Origin: Cohnella sp. SGD-V74
Lineage (GTDB): Bacteria > Bacillota > Bacilli > Paenibacillales > Paenibacillaceae
Direction of reading: 5' to 3'
Assembly: GCF_003001675.1 (NCBI RefSeq)
Contig: NZ_PVYW01000001.1
Location: 62,001-126,000 of the forward strand
DNA: 64,000 bases
Part shown: positions 34,746-43,229 of the stretch, in pieces
How positions within the stretch are numbered: position 1 is the first letter of the stretch
How the letters are laid out: each line of letters begins with the position of its first letter
Translations under genes and position numbers: made by a program
Notes under the pieces: generated by a model
Told to the model about the DNA's origin: nothing
The model's database searches: none
Seen by the model: the letters and a program-made list of their open reading frames with translations, nothing else

Positions 34746-35690
34746 TCAGGCTTTGTCCCGCAGCGTCCGGCCGGTCAGCGCCAAAAACAGGCTTTCCAAA
34801 TCCGGCTCGACCCGGGTCAGCTTCTGCAGCTTCAACTCATGCTTGGTGAGGATGAACAAAATATCCTGCAAATACGCTTGCGATTCCTGCAGCACCAGCT
34901 CCAGCTGCGCATCCTCCCGCCGTTGGAAGGAGGTCACTCGGGGATGGCTGCGGATTTCGGCCGCGGCTTCGTCCGTCAAGCGGTTCGTCTCGAGCATCAG
35001 CCTCTCCTCCAGGCCGACTTGAATGTTCAACTCTTCTTTCGTCCCTTGTGCGACCAGCCTGCCCTTGTCCATAATGCCGATACGCGTGCTGATCGCTTCG
35101 ACTTCCTCCATGTAATGGCTCGTGTAGATTACCGTCGAGCCCATCTCGTTCAGCTTCCTGACCGACTCCAGAATATGATTGCGGGACTGCGGGTCGATGC
35201 CGACGGTCGGTTCGTCCATAATAATCAGCTTTGGACGGTGCACGATCGCGCAAGCGATGTTCAGCCGCCTCTTCATGCCGCCGGAGAACTTAGCCGGCCT
35301 GTCTTTGGCGAAATCCCGCAGCCCGGTGAATTCAAGCGCCTCCTCCACCCGTTCCTTAAGCAGATTTCCCCTCAGTCCGTACAGCTTGGCGAAAAAAGTG
35401 ACGTTCTCTCTGGCCGACAGCAGCTCGTAAATTGCCAGCTCCTGCGGAACGAGGCCGATTCTGCTTTTCGTCTCGAGCGGCCGCTTCGCTACGGAATACC
35501 CGTCGAGCAGGACTTCACCGGCATCCATCGGCAGCAGGCCGGACAGCAGATGGATTGTCGTGCTTTTGCCCGCTCCGTTGGGGCCGAGCAGACCGAATAT
35601 TTCCCCTTGCGCGATGTCCAAATTCAAGTGATTCACGCTGATTTTCGTATCGTATTTTTTGACGACCTCTTTGAATTGCACGAACGTCAT
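34746..35690 (-). CDS. ABC exporter ATP-binding protein
   Basis: This 314-residue DRA/CcmA-type ATPase has Walker A FGLLGPNGAGKSTTIHLLSG (about residues 36-55), Q-loop GLVPQELAIYELLSARENV, signature KFSGGMKRRLNIACAIVHRP, Walker B LIIMDEPTVGIDPQSRNHIL and a C-terminal extension (about 225-314) typical of drug or bacteriocin exporters. ATG 35690 follows GAGGGGAAG. Transcription should start from the TATAAT at 35722-35727 (minus strand), directly below a two-part operator shared with the RND pump promoter. Confidence 0.93.
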   Translation of the reverse strand: MTFVQFKEVVKKYDTKISVNHLNLDIAQGEIFGLLGPNGAGKSTTIHLLSGLLPMDAGEVLLDGYSVAKRPLETKSRIGLVPQELAIYELLSARENVTFFAKLYGLRGNLLKERVEEALEFTGLRDFAKDRPAKFSGGMKRRLNIACAIVHRPKLIIMDEPTVGIDPQSRNHILESVRKLNEMGSTVIYTSHYMEEVEAISTRIGIMDKGRLVAQGTKEELNIQVGLEERLMLETNRLTDEAAAEIRSHPRVTSFQRREDAQLELVLQESQAYLQDILFILTKHELKLQKLTRVEPDLESLFLALTGRTLRDKA

Positions 35691-35721
35691 GTCGGCTTCC
35701 CCTCTCTGGCTTGTTGACCCC

Positions 35722-35813
35722 ATTATAGTAGATCCGCGATTTCGCGGCAGGTATATTGAGTCACCGGTTTTCGCGCGTCGAGGTGACAAAAGTCATTTCT
35801 TGAGTGCTATAAT
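35722..35813. promoter_or_regulatory. Divergent promoter and two-part operator for the ABC exporter and the two-component system
   Basis: On the minus strand a -10 TATAAT (35722-35727) lies 27 bp from GTGACTCAAT (35755-35764), and the palindrome TGACTTTTGTCA (35784-35795) lies 19 bp further. On the plus strand TATAAT at 35808-35813 serves the kinase gene. Both operator parts recur at the RND pump promoter with the same spacing to the -10 box, so they are likely binding sites for the adjacent response regulator. Confidence 0.7.
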
Positions 35814-35826
35814 GGAAATCACCCGA

Positions 35827-35848
35827 GGGCGTGTATCCATACACGCCC
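35827..35848 (+). promoter_or_regulatory. Perfect palindrome at the 5' end of the kinase mRNA
   Basis: GGGCGTGTAT and ATACACGCCC flank two bases. It starts about seven nt after the expected transcription start, so it would form a hairpin at the extreme 5' end of the message, or serve as a second operator. Confidence 0.6.
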
Positions 35849-35872
35849 TAGCATTCCCGAAAGGAGTTCCCC

Positions 35873-37030
35873 ATGAGGCTGCCTCTTGTCTGGCTTCAGC
35901 ACCTGCTGATCGTCGTTCCGGCGATCGCCACTCTCTACGAAGCGGACATCCCCTCGGTCGGAAAATACGTCGCGTGCATCCTTCTGGCGCTGCTATGCTC
36001 CAGACTGCTGCCGCTCGCCCGCAAGTACGCGATGCTGCTTATTCCGCTCGGAATGATCGCTTTCTCGTGGCTTTTTCACGAATACGGGGGGCTGCTTTAT
36101 TTTCTCCAATACTCCTTGCTCGTCTCCGCCGTTCTCCTGCTGAACAAACCCGCGGAGCTCGGCTTGGCGATCGTTCTGTCGGGCGCGGCGCTCAACTCCG
36201 GCGCATCCGGACTTCCCTCGGACACGATCTGGACGATGAATGTCGCATGGCTGACCGTCGCGCTGTTCGTGGCGGGCGTCTTCGTGCAGCAGCGGCAGAC
36301 GGACCGGCTGGAAAAAGAGATGGAATCGCTGGCAGGCAGCCAGGATCAACTGGAGCAGGAGCGGACGCGCGCGATGGAGTACGCCAGGAAAGTCGAGGAC
36401 TACGCACAGGTTCAGGAACGCAGCCGAATCGCCACTGAGCTGCACGACGATCTCGGACACCGGTTGATTCGGGTGAAAATGATGACCGAAGCCGCGCTTC
36501 AATTGATGGAACGCAATCCGGGTCAGGCGACGGGACTGATCGAGCAGGTGCGCGGGCAACTGGAAGAGAGCATGAACAATATGCGGTATACGGTTCGCAA
36601 GCTGCAGCCTGTCGATTCCGCGGGCGCCAGGCGATACGCGCTGCACCGGCTGATCGAAGACGCGGCCAGAGACTTGCGGATCGAGGTCGACTTCGCGGTA
36701 ACCGGCAATCCGTACCCGCTCTACCCCAGCTTGGAGTTCGTGCTGTATAGGAACGCGCAGGAAGCGATCACGAACGCGGTCCGGCACGGCGGCGCTACCG
36801 CCGTCGAGGTGGAGCTGCGCTTCGCAGAGGATCAGATCGCCATGAACATCTCCAACAACGGGACCGAGCCCGACCGAATTGCTCCGGGCCTGGGGCTTAA
36901 AGGCATGCAAGACAGACTGGCGGTGGTCGGCGGGCGGCTTCGCGTCGAGACGAACCCCCGGTTCGTCCTCTCGACGATTGTTCCGTATTCGCGATCCCGA
37001 CCCGCGCCGGAGAAGGAGCTATCGCCATGA
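35873..37030 (+). CDS. NarL-type sensor histidine kinase
   Basis: This 385-residue membrane kinase has five or six N-terminal transmembrane helices (about residues 5-145) with almost no extracellular sensor loop, suggesting it senses the membrane itself. A coiled segment precedes the HisKA_3 motif ERSRIATELHDDLGHRLIRV (phospho-His about 190). The C-terminal HATPase has AQEAITNAVRHGGATAVEVE, GLGLKGMQDRLAVVGG. This resembles the intramembrane-sensing LiaS/DesK/YvfT style. AAAGGAG precedes the ATG. It overlaps the response regulator by ATGA. Confidence 0.92.
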   Translation: MRLPLVWLQHLLIVVPAIATLYEADIPSVGKYVACILLALLCSRLLPLARKYAMLLIPLGMIAFSWLFHEYGGLLYFLQYSLLVSAVLLLNKPAELGLAIVLSGAALNSGASGLPSDTIWTMNVAWLTVALFVAGVFVQQRQTDRLEKEMESLAGSQDQLEQERTRAMEYARKVEDYAQVQERSRIATELHDDLGHRLIRVKMMTEAALQLMERNPGQATGLIEQVRGQLEESMNNMRYTVRKLQPVDSAGARRYALHRLIEDAARDLRIEVDFAVTGNPYPLYPSLEFVLYRNAQEAITNAVRHGGATAVEVELRFAEDQIAMNISNNGTEPDRIAPGLGLKGMQDRLAVVGGRLRVETNPRFVLSTIVPYSRSRPAPEKELSP

Positions 37031-37686
37031 TTCAATTGGTCATCGTTGACGACGACCCGTTCATACGAGAAAGCTTAAAGCTCATTCTCGACCTGGACCC
37101 GGACCTGACCGTTATCGGCACGTGCGGCAACGGCGAGGAAGGCTATCGATTCGTTCAGGAGCATCCGGAGACGGACATCGTCCTGATGGATATCCGCATG
37201 CCGGGATGCGACGGCGTCGAAGGGACGCGCCTGCTGAAGACGCTGGACAAGCCGCCGGCGGTGCTCATTCTGACGACGTTCGACGACGACGAATACATCG
37301 TGCAGGCGATCCGCAACGGCGCCAACGGCTACTTGCTGAAGAACGTGCCGCCCGCCCGGATCGTCTCCGGCATCAAATCCGTCGCCGAGGGCAATCATCT
37401 GATTCATCCGGACATCGCCCGCAAGCTGGCCGGCCTGCTGGATCAGCGCGACTCCCGCGCGGACTCCGGCGGAGCGGCCAAGCGGCTGGCAGACGCCGGG
37501 CTCACCCCGGCGGAACAGGACATCGTCCGGCATATCGCCGACGGCAAGTCGAACAAGGAAATCGCGGGAGCGATGTTCCTCAGCGAGGGCACGGTGAAAA
37601 ATTATATTTCGGAAATTTTGGGCAAGCTGGGCCTTCGGGACCGCACTCAGATCGCTATCTTTTATTTAAAGGAGTCAAGAACATGA
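37027..37686 (+). CDS. NarL/LuxR-family response regulator
   Basis: This 219-residue protein has a receiver domain (about 1-120) with acidic pocket VIVDDDPF, phospho-acceptor Asp in VLMDIRMPGCDG (about residue 55), Thr in LTTFDDDEY and Lys in LLKNVPPA. A GerE/LuxR helix-turn-helix follows at the C-terminus (LTPAEQDIVRHIADGKSNKE, EGTVKNYISEILGKLGL). It is partner to the preceding kinase. The two-part operator at 35755-35795 and 41630-41671 is its most likely target. Its stop overlaps the start of the UPF0637 gene. Confidence 0.94.
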   Translation: MIQLVIVDDDPFIRESLKLILDLDPDLTVIGTCGNGEEGYRFVQEHPETDIVLMDIRMPGCDGVEGTRLLKTLDKPPAVLILTTFDDDEYIVQAIRNGANGYLLKNVPPARIVSGIKSVAEGNHLIHPDIARKLAGLLDQRDSRADSGGAAKRLADAGLTPAEQDIVRHIADGKSNKEIAGAMFLSEGTVKNYISEILGKLGLRDRTQIAIFYLKESRT

Positions 37687-38324
37687 GCGTAGCCGCAACC
37701 AATGTGTTTACGGGATTCGAGGATAAGGATTTCGAAGTGTTCGAGATCGAAGGGCTGGAAGCCCGCATGGAGGCGCTGATCGACCGGGTAAGACCGAAGT
37801 TTCATTTGCTCGGGGAGCGCATGGCGCCGTTCCTGGCGGAAGCTTGCGGAGAAGAGATGTTTACGCACGTCGCCAAACATGCCAGAAGAACCGTCAATCC
37901 GCCGAACGACTCCTGGGTCGCTTTCGCCCGCAACAAGAAAGGGTACAAAGCCCACCCCCACTTCCAGATTGGCCTCTGGTCGACGCACGTATTCGTCCAG
38001 TTCGCCGTCATCTACGAATGCCCGAGCAAGGATCAGTTCGCCGAGCGGGCGCTGGCCGAGCTGCAGTCGGTGCGGGGTTCGATTCCGTCGCATTACGTAT
38101 GGTCGAAGGACCATATGGTGCCGACGGGCCACATCCACGGAGAGCTGGCGGACGGCGAGCTCGAGGAGCTGTTCGTCAGGCTGAAAACGGTCAAAGCCGC
38201 CGAGCTCACCTGCGGCATTCACATTCAGCGGGGCGATCCGCTGCTGGCGGACGGAGAAGCGTTCATGAAGCGCGCCGAGGAGACGTTCCGCACGCTGCTT
38301 CCTCTGTACCGGATGGCGCTGTAA
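37683..38324 (+). CDS. UPF0637 (DUF1054, YktB-like) protein
   Basis: This 213-residue soluble protein matches the YktB family: FTGFEDKDFEVFEIEGLEAR, the HVAKHARRTVNPPNDSWVAF segment, KGYKAHPHFQIGLWSTHVFV and IPSHYVWSKDHMVPTG. The biochemical role is unknown; the family contains several conserved His residues. The ATG overlaps the response regulator stop (ATGA) behind AAAGGAGT, so it is translationally coupled to the two-component system, hinting at a role in the same stress response. Confidence 0.9.
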   Translation: MSVAATNVFTGFEDKDFEVFEIEGLEARMEALIDRVRPKFHLLGERMAPFLAEACGEEMFTHVAKHARRTVNPPNDSWVAFARNKKGYKAHPHFQIGLWSTHVFVQFAVIYECPSKDQFAERALAELQSVRGSIPSHYVWSKDHMVPTGHIHGELADGELEELFVRLKTVKAAELTCGIHIQRGDPLLADGEAFMKRAEETFRTLLPLYRMAL

Positions 38325-38327
38325 CGC

Positions 38328-38371
38328 AAAGGGCCTGGCTCCCGGAAAACGGGATACAGGCCCTTTCTTTA
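38328..38371. terminator. Terminator between the UPF0637 gene and the RND pump gene
   Basis: AAAGGGCCTG pairs with CAGGCCCTTT, with inner CCCG/CGGG pairing, between convergent genes. Confidence 0.85.
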
Positions 38372-38402
38372 TCGGCGTCGGCTGCCGGCGCTCCTTCGCA
38401 TG

Positions 38403-41400
38403 TTATTGCGCAGCCGCTTCGCTAACGGCTGCAGCGGAGATTTTGCGCTGGCGAGCCGACTTGCGGAAGTACAGAAGCTCGTAGATGCAAGGCACGATGA
38501 CGAGCGTGAGCAGCGTCGAGACGATCAGCCCGCCGATGACGACGATGGCCAGACTCTGGGAGACGATGCTGCCGCTCTCCGACGAGCCGAACACAAGCGG
38601 AAGCATTGCGCCGACGGTGGCGATCGCGGTCATGAGAATCGGACGCATGCGCGTTCCGGCCGCTTCGAGCAGCGCTTCGCGAATCGTCATGCGCTCCTCG
38701 TTGTGCTTCACCCGGTCGATCAGCACGATCGCGTTCGTGACGACGATGCCGATCAACATGACGACTCCGAAGATCGCCGTAAAGTCCGGCGTAATGCCCG
38801 TCACGATCAGTCCCAGCACGGCGCCGATCGGCACGAAGAAAATCGAGCTGATGATGGCCAGCGGCGCCTTAAGCGTCTTGAACGTAAACACCATGATCAG
38901 GTAGACGACTCCGATGGAGACGATCATCATCATGAACAGGCTCATAATGTCGGCCGATTGATCCGCCGAAGCGCCGCCCACGTTCAGCTTGACGCCTTCC
39001 GGAGGCGTAACTTCCTTCAACTGCTTGTCGATCTCGGCCCCGACTTTGGACAATTGGGAAGGTTCGACCGAAGCCGACACGCGGACGTAGCTGCTGCCGT
39101 CCTTGTGATAGAACGTCGTCGCTTGCTCCGACTTCACCCACTTCGCCACGGCAGACACCGGCTTCGGACCTTCGTCGGTCATGACGGTCAGGGACGACAG
39201 CTCCTTCTCGGATTGCGGCTTGAGCGCTGGCTCGACGAAGACGGGAACCGTCTGTCCGTCCACAGCGATCGAACCGACCGGCACCGGGTTGAGCATGCCC
39301 TGGAGCTGCATGGCGATCTCTCCCGCTTTGGCTGCGGCCGGATCGACCTCCAGCGTGTAGATCGTCTTCTTCTCCTGCTGATTGCTCTCGACTTTCAGCA
39401 CATCCTTGATCGGCGCGATCTTCGCCATGACCTCTTCGGCCGTCTTGCCGATCGTTTCGAGATTGTTGCCGGTAATGTCGATAATGACTTGCGTGGAGCC
39501 GCTGCTCGACATGAAGTCGCCGGCCGACACGTTCAGCTCCGCCTCCGGATAACCGGCGGTCTGTGCCTTCACTTCCTCCATCGCCGTTTCGGCATCCGCG
39601 CCCTTTTTCATTTTCAACATGTAAGTGACGAAGGTCGGTGAACTGACGGACCCGTACTTGGCCGCATCGGAATTGTTGCCGTTGCTCATGGCGACCAACT
39701 CCACGTCGTCCCGGCCCAGCAAGTAGGTTTCCAGCTTCAAACCATTCTCGAGCACTTGCTCTGCCGGAGTTCCCGGCTTGTATTGCAGATTTACGTTGAC
39801 GTTCTCCGCGTTCGAGGAATCGATCGCTCCCTTCGGCATCGCCATGTAAGTGGCAATTGAAGCGACCAGCAGCGCGAACGCGCCGAGGATCGGCAGCCAC
39901 TTGCGCTTCAGGTTCCATTCCAGCAGGCGGACGAACCGCTTCGAGGGCTGGTGCTCCTTAATGCTGGAATTGCGCAGCACGCCGGCGCTCATAAGCGGAA
40001 TAAGCGTCAGAGCGACGAGCAGCGACGACAGCAGCGAATACGTCATCGTTAACGCGAACGGCAGCAGGAACGATTGCAGGCTGCCCCTCAGCAAGCTCAT
40101 CGGCAGGAATACCGCGATCGTCGTCAGCGTGGAAGCAGTAATTGCCCGAGCTACCTCGGCGGTCGCGTCGATGATCAACTCCTTGGAGAACTTCTCCTTC
40201 TGCAGCCTGCGGAAAATGTTCTCGATGACGACGATGCTGTCGTCCACGAGCCGTCCGACGGCGACCGCGACGCCGCCAAGCGTCAAAATGTTCAGCGTAA
40301 TGCCCGACAGATCAAGCAGATACAGCGTCATCGCCAGCGACAGCGGGATCGAGACGATCGTTACGAGCGTGGCCCGAACGTTGCGCATGAACACGAGAAT
40401 GACGATGGTAGCGAACAGGGCCCCGAGAAGCACTTCCCTCATCATGCTGTTCACTGAGTGAACGACCTGCTCCGACGTGCTGATCGCGACCTTCAACTCG
40501 ACCGCCTTGTTCTCCTCGTTATGCTTGTCGATGATTTTCTCGACTTCATTGCCGACGGCGACCGCGTTGGAGTTGGCCCCCTTGGAGATGATGAACTCGA
40601 TCGCCTCTCTGCCGTTGACGCGGAACAGGCTTTCCGCAGAATCGTCCAGCGTCACGTTCGCCACTTCGCCCAGCTTCACTCCCGGCACGACGGAAAGCTG
40701 CTTCAGCGTATCGACGCTCTGGAGATCGGCGACGACGTTCAGATTGACGATCTGGCCGTCCAGCACGCTCTCCCCGACCGCGGAAGAAGCGGTGCGCCCT
40801 TGCAGCACTCCGTACAGCGCCTGAAGCGGAACGCCCTTCTCCGCCAGCTTCGCGGCATCCGGTTCGATGCGAATGGAAGGCTGCGGCTTGCCGGCGACCA
40901 TGACGGTGCCAACGCCGCCAATCGCGTTAAACTCGTCTCTGATCCGCTGCTCCAGCGTCTCCTTCTCCGCATCGCTGACGCCGTCCGCGAACGTCAGCGT
41001 CACGAACGAGATCGGAATCATCGAGGTGTTAAGCTGCACGACGTACGGCGAGGATACGTTCTCGGGCAAGGAAACCCCGCCAACCGCCCTCTCCACCTCT
41101 TGCTTCGCTTCCTTCATGTTCGTGCTTGAATCGAAATTCAAGTTCACTTGCGAGAACCCGTCTCCCGAAGTGGAGAACGTGTTCGTCTTCCCCTTGATGC
41201 CGGCCAGCGCCTGCTCGATCGGGCCGGTAACCGCCCTGTCCATCGCCGAGGCGTCGTAGCCCGGACCGATGACGGACACGGTCACCTGCGGATTGTCGGC
41301 CTCCGGCAGAAATTCCATCGGAAGCTTGGTATAGCTCAGCACCCCCATCGCGAGTACCATGATGACGATGATGATCATCGCCGCTTTGTTGCGAAATGCG

Positions 41401-41420
41401 CCGTCAATTAAACTTTTCAA
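38403..41420 (-). CDS. RND (AcrB/SwrC-like) efflux transporter
   Basis: This protein of about 1005 residues is a proton-driven exporter of the HAE-1 family. It has two halves, each with an N-terminal helix, a large external porter domain and a bundle of membrane helices. Signatures are YTKLPMEFLPEADNPQVTVS, the TM4 motif GGVAVAVGRLVDDSIVVIEN (two Asp residues of the proton relay) and GVVMLIGIVVTNAIVLIDRV. No membrane-fusion partner is adjacent, as with Bacillus SwrC. TTG 41420 is preferred (AAGGGGAACGG upstream); ATG 41441 lacks a ribosome site. Its promoter at 41597 carries the operator shared with the ABC exporter. Confidence 0.92.
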   Translation of the reverse strand: MKSLIDGAFRNKAAMIIIVIMVLAMGVLSYTKLPMEFLPEADNPQVTVSVIGPGYDASAMDRAVTGPIEQALAGIKGKTNTFSTSGDGFSQVNLNFDSSTNMKEAKQEVERAVGGVSLPENVSSPYVVQLNTSMIPISFVTLTFADGVSDAEKETLEQRIRDEFNAIGGVGTVMVAGKPQPSIRIEPDAAKLAEKGVPLQALYGVLQGRTASSAVGESVLDGQIVNLNVVADLQSVDTLKQLSVVPGVKLGEVANVTLDDSAESLFRVNGREAIEFIISKGANSNAVAVGNEVEKIIDKHNEENKAVELKVAISTSEQVVHSVNSMMREVLLGALFATIVILVFMRNVRATLVTIVSIPLSLAMTLYLLDLSGITLNILTLGGVAVAVGRLVDDSIVVIENIFRRLQKEKFSKELIIDATAEVARAITASTLTTIAVFLPMSLLRGSLQSFLLPFALTMTYSLLSSLLVALTLIPLMSAGVLRNSSIKEHQPSKRFVRLLEWNLKRKWLPILGAFALLVASIATYMAMPKGAIDSSNAENVNVNLQYKPGTPAEQVLENGLKLETYLLGRDDVELVAMSNGNNSDAAKYGSVSSPTFVTYMLKMKKGADAETAMEEVKAQTAGYPEAELNVSAGDFMSSSGSTQVIIDITGNNLETIGKTAEEVMAKIAPIKDVLKVESNQQEKKTIYTLEVDPAAAKAGEIAMQLQGMLNPVPVGSIAVDGQTVPVFVEPALKPQSEKELSSLTVMTDEGPKPVSAVAKWVKSEQATTFYHKDGSSYVRVSASVEPSQLSKVGAEIDKQLKEVTPPEGVKLNVGGASADQSADIMSLFMMMIVSIGVVYLIMVFTFKTLKAPLAIISSIFFVPIGAVLGLIVTGITPDFTAIFGVVMLIGIVVTNAIVLIDRVKHNEERMTIREALLEAAGTRMRPILMTAIATVGAMLPLVFGSSESGSIVSQSLAIVVIGGLIVSTLLTLVIVPCIYELLYFRKSARQRKISAAAVSEAAAQ

Positions 41421-41596
41421 CTTTCCGTTCCCCTTCCGCATCTGCGTGTTTTCATTGTTCAGCTTAACGGATAAACGTCCAGCGCGAGAATCGGCTGCAG
41501 ACCGGACTTTGACCTGGACTTGAGGCCGATAGCGAATCGGTCTTCGGTCTTCGCCGAAACCTTTTCCCAGCAGCGGTTTTCCGTTCCATGATTGCC

Positions 41597-41671
41597 ATTG
41601 TAAGGCGTCCGGGAATTTCGCACAGGTGCATTGAGTCACTTTGCCGAGAAACGAACGGATGACGAAAGTCA
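41597..41671 (-). promoter_or_regulatory. RND pump promoter with the two-part operator
   Basis: On the minus strand -10 TACAAT (41597-41602), 27 bp, GTGACTCAAT (41630-41639), 20 bp, then TGACTTTCGTCA (41660-41671). Compared with the ABC exporter promoter, the first operator part is identical at the same distance from the -10, and the palindrome differs in one base. The implied leader is about 170 nt. Confidence 0.7.
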
Positions 41672-41703
41672 TTTTCCTAAGGAGGGGGAGGGTTGAAGCG
41701 CAT

Positions 41704-41753
41704 GAAAAAAAGCCGTTCCTGCCGGCCAGAAGATGACCGGTGGAACAGCTTAT
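41704..41753 (-). terminator. Terminator of the MFS transporter gene
   Basis: AGCTGTTCC pairs with GGAACGGCT on the minus strand, with inner ACCGG/CCGGC pairing, followed by seven T. Confidence 0.8.
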
Positions 41754-41776
41754 AGCGGACGAAGGCGAAACGACGA

Positions 41777-42958
41777 TCAGGCGGGCGCTTTCTGACGGCG
41801 ATCCTGGCTGCGGAACTGCGCCAGCAGTCCAAGCGCGGCGATCGAGAGAATACCGGATACGACGAACGGCAGCCAGGATGTCGCGCCTAGCAGCGCCGCC
41901 CCGAGCAGCGGACCGACAATCCGTCCCAGGCTATCCATGGAGGAGCTGAGGCCGGAGGCGATACCCTGCCCGACCGTTGTTTTCTGAGTGATCAGAGACG
42001 TGACGCAAGGTTTGATCAGCGAATTGCCGATGCCGAAGACGCACAGATAGACGGTCGCCATCCCCCAGCTGTTGGCCGTAAGCAGAAGGAAGAAGCCGGC
42101 TGCCGAGATGACCAAGCCGATGGCGATATACTGGCCTTCCTGTCCGACTTTCACCCGCCTGCGGACGACTCCGCCTTGGACCACCGCTCCGGCCAGCCCG
42201 CAGAAGAAAAACATCATGCCGACCTGCAGCGGAGTCACTCCGAACTTCTCCATACCGAACAGCTGCAGCGTCGCTTCCAATATCGCGAGCGAGAACGTTA
42301 CGAAGAAGGCCAGAACGTACAAATACTTAAGCGGTCCCTGGAAGGCCGTCCAGCGCGACACCCTCTTGCCTCTGTCCCGGGAAGCGCGTTTCTCCGGCGG
42401 CAGCGATTCGGTCAAGCTGAACCAGGCCGCGACGAATACGATCAGGGAAAGCGCGGACGCCGCATAGAACGGCGTGTGAAGCGTAATCTGGCTCAGCAAG
42501 CCCCCGAACCCCGGTCCGAACGTAAACCCGAGCCCGATGCTCATGCCGACGACCGCCATCCCCTTCGTCCGCTCCTCTTCCGTCGTAATGTCCGCGACGT
42601 AAGCCACGATGCAGGATACGACTGCGCCGGAGAACAGCCCTCCGAGAACGCGCGACGCGTACATCATCCATAGATGGTCTCCGGACATGCCGAACAACAG
42701 GAAACTTACCGCGAAGCCGATGACGCCCGTCATAATGACCGGACGTCTGCCGATTCGTTCGGACAAGCCTCCCCAGAGCGGGCTAAGCAGGAACGACATC
42801 AGCGAGTAGATCGCGAGCATCGCCCCCGTATGCCAGTTAGCGGATTTCTCGCTCGCTTCCGTCACAAGCTCGGGAAGTACGGGAATAATGATGCCGAATC
42901 CGATAAAAATCGTAAAGAGCATGAGCCCCACGATCGCCAATTTGCTTTTCACGCGCAT
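41777..42958 (-). CDS. MFS multidrug/metabolite efflux transporter
   Basis: This 393-residue 12-helix transporter of the DHA1 group has motif A SPLWGGLSERIGRRPVIM (between helices 2 and 3) and motif C GMSIGLGFTFGPGFGGLL in helix 5, the antiporter signature of drug exporters. A basic central loop (PPEKRASRDRGKRVSRW) separates the halves. It is likely a drug/H+ antiporter of the NorA/TetA type; the substrate is unknown. AGAGGAGA precedes the ATG. It lies directly upstream of the RND pump on the same strand, but a terminator separates them. Confidence 0.9.
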   Translation of the reverse strand: MRVKSKLAIVGLMLFTIFIGFGIIIPVLPELVTEASEKSANWHTGAMLAIYSLMSFLLSPLWGGLSERIGRRPVIMTGVIGFAVSFLLFGMSGDHLWMMYASRVLGGLFSGAVVSCIVAYVADITTEEERTKGMAVVGMSIGLGFTFGPGFGGLLSQITLHTPFYAASALSLIVFVAAWFSLTESLPPEKRASRDRGKRVSRWTAFQGPLKYLYVLAFFVTFSLAILEATLQLFGMEKFGVTPLQVGMMFFFCGLAGAVVQGGVVRRRVKVGQEGQYIAIGLVISAAGFFLLLTANSWGMATVYLCVFGIGNSLIKPCVTSLITQKTTVGQGIASGLSSSMDSLGRIVGPLLGAALLGATSWLPFVVSGILSIAALGLLAQFRSQDRRQKAPA

Positions 42959-43134
42959 TTCTCTCCTCTTGTTGTACGATAAATAAGATAACGTGCCGAA
43001 ACCTATCTTTAGAGGTCATTCAAAGTCGACATTTTGAACACTCACTTCTAATGATGGTAGCATATAAATCCATGCAGTTCCAAATCGCAACCGTTGACGT
43101 TTTGGTGACAATGTTCGCCGCTTCGAGACAATAG

Positions 43135-43162
43135 TTGATTTCCCCCCTATTTTTGTTATACT
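43135..43162 (+). promoter_or_regulatory. Promoter of the decarboxylase gene
   Basis: TTGATT (43135-43140) and TATACT (43157-43162) with a 16-bp spacer. The rest of the 42959-43229 gap shows no gene. Confidence 0.65.
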
Positions 43163-43229
43163 CATGCTGTTTGGATAAAAGGCAACGTTTAACCCTCTGG
43201 CACGTCACGAGAAAGGCAGGGAACTTCTA

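Noticed and set aside
43008..43045. TTCAAAGTCGACATTTTGAA near the MFS gene, similar to the repeat termini
   Set aside because: It is a short palindrome with only the TTCAAA/TTTGAA ends in common and no interior match to the 169-bp element.
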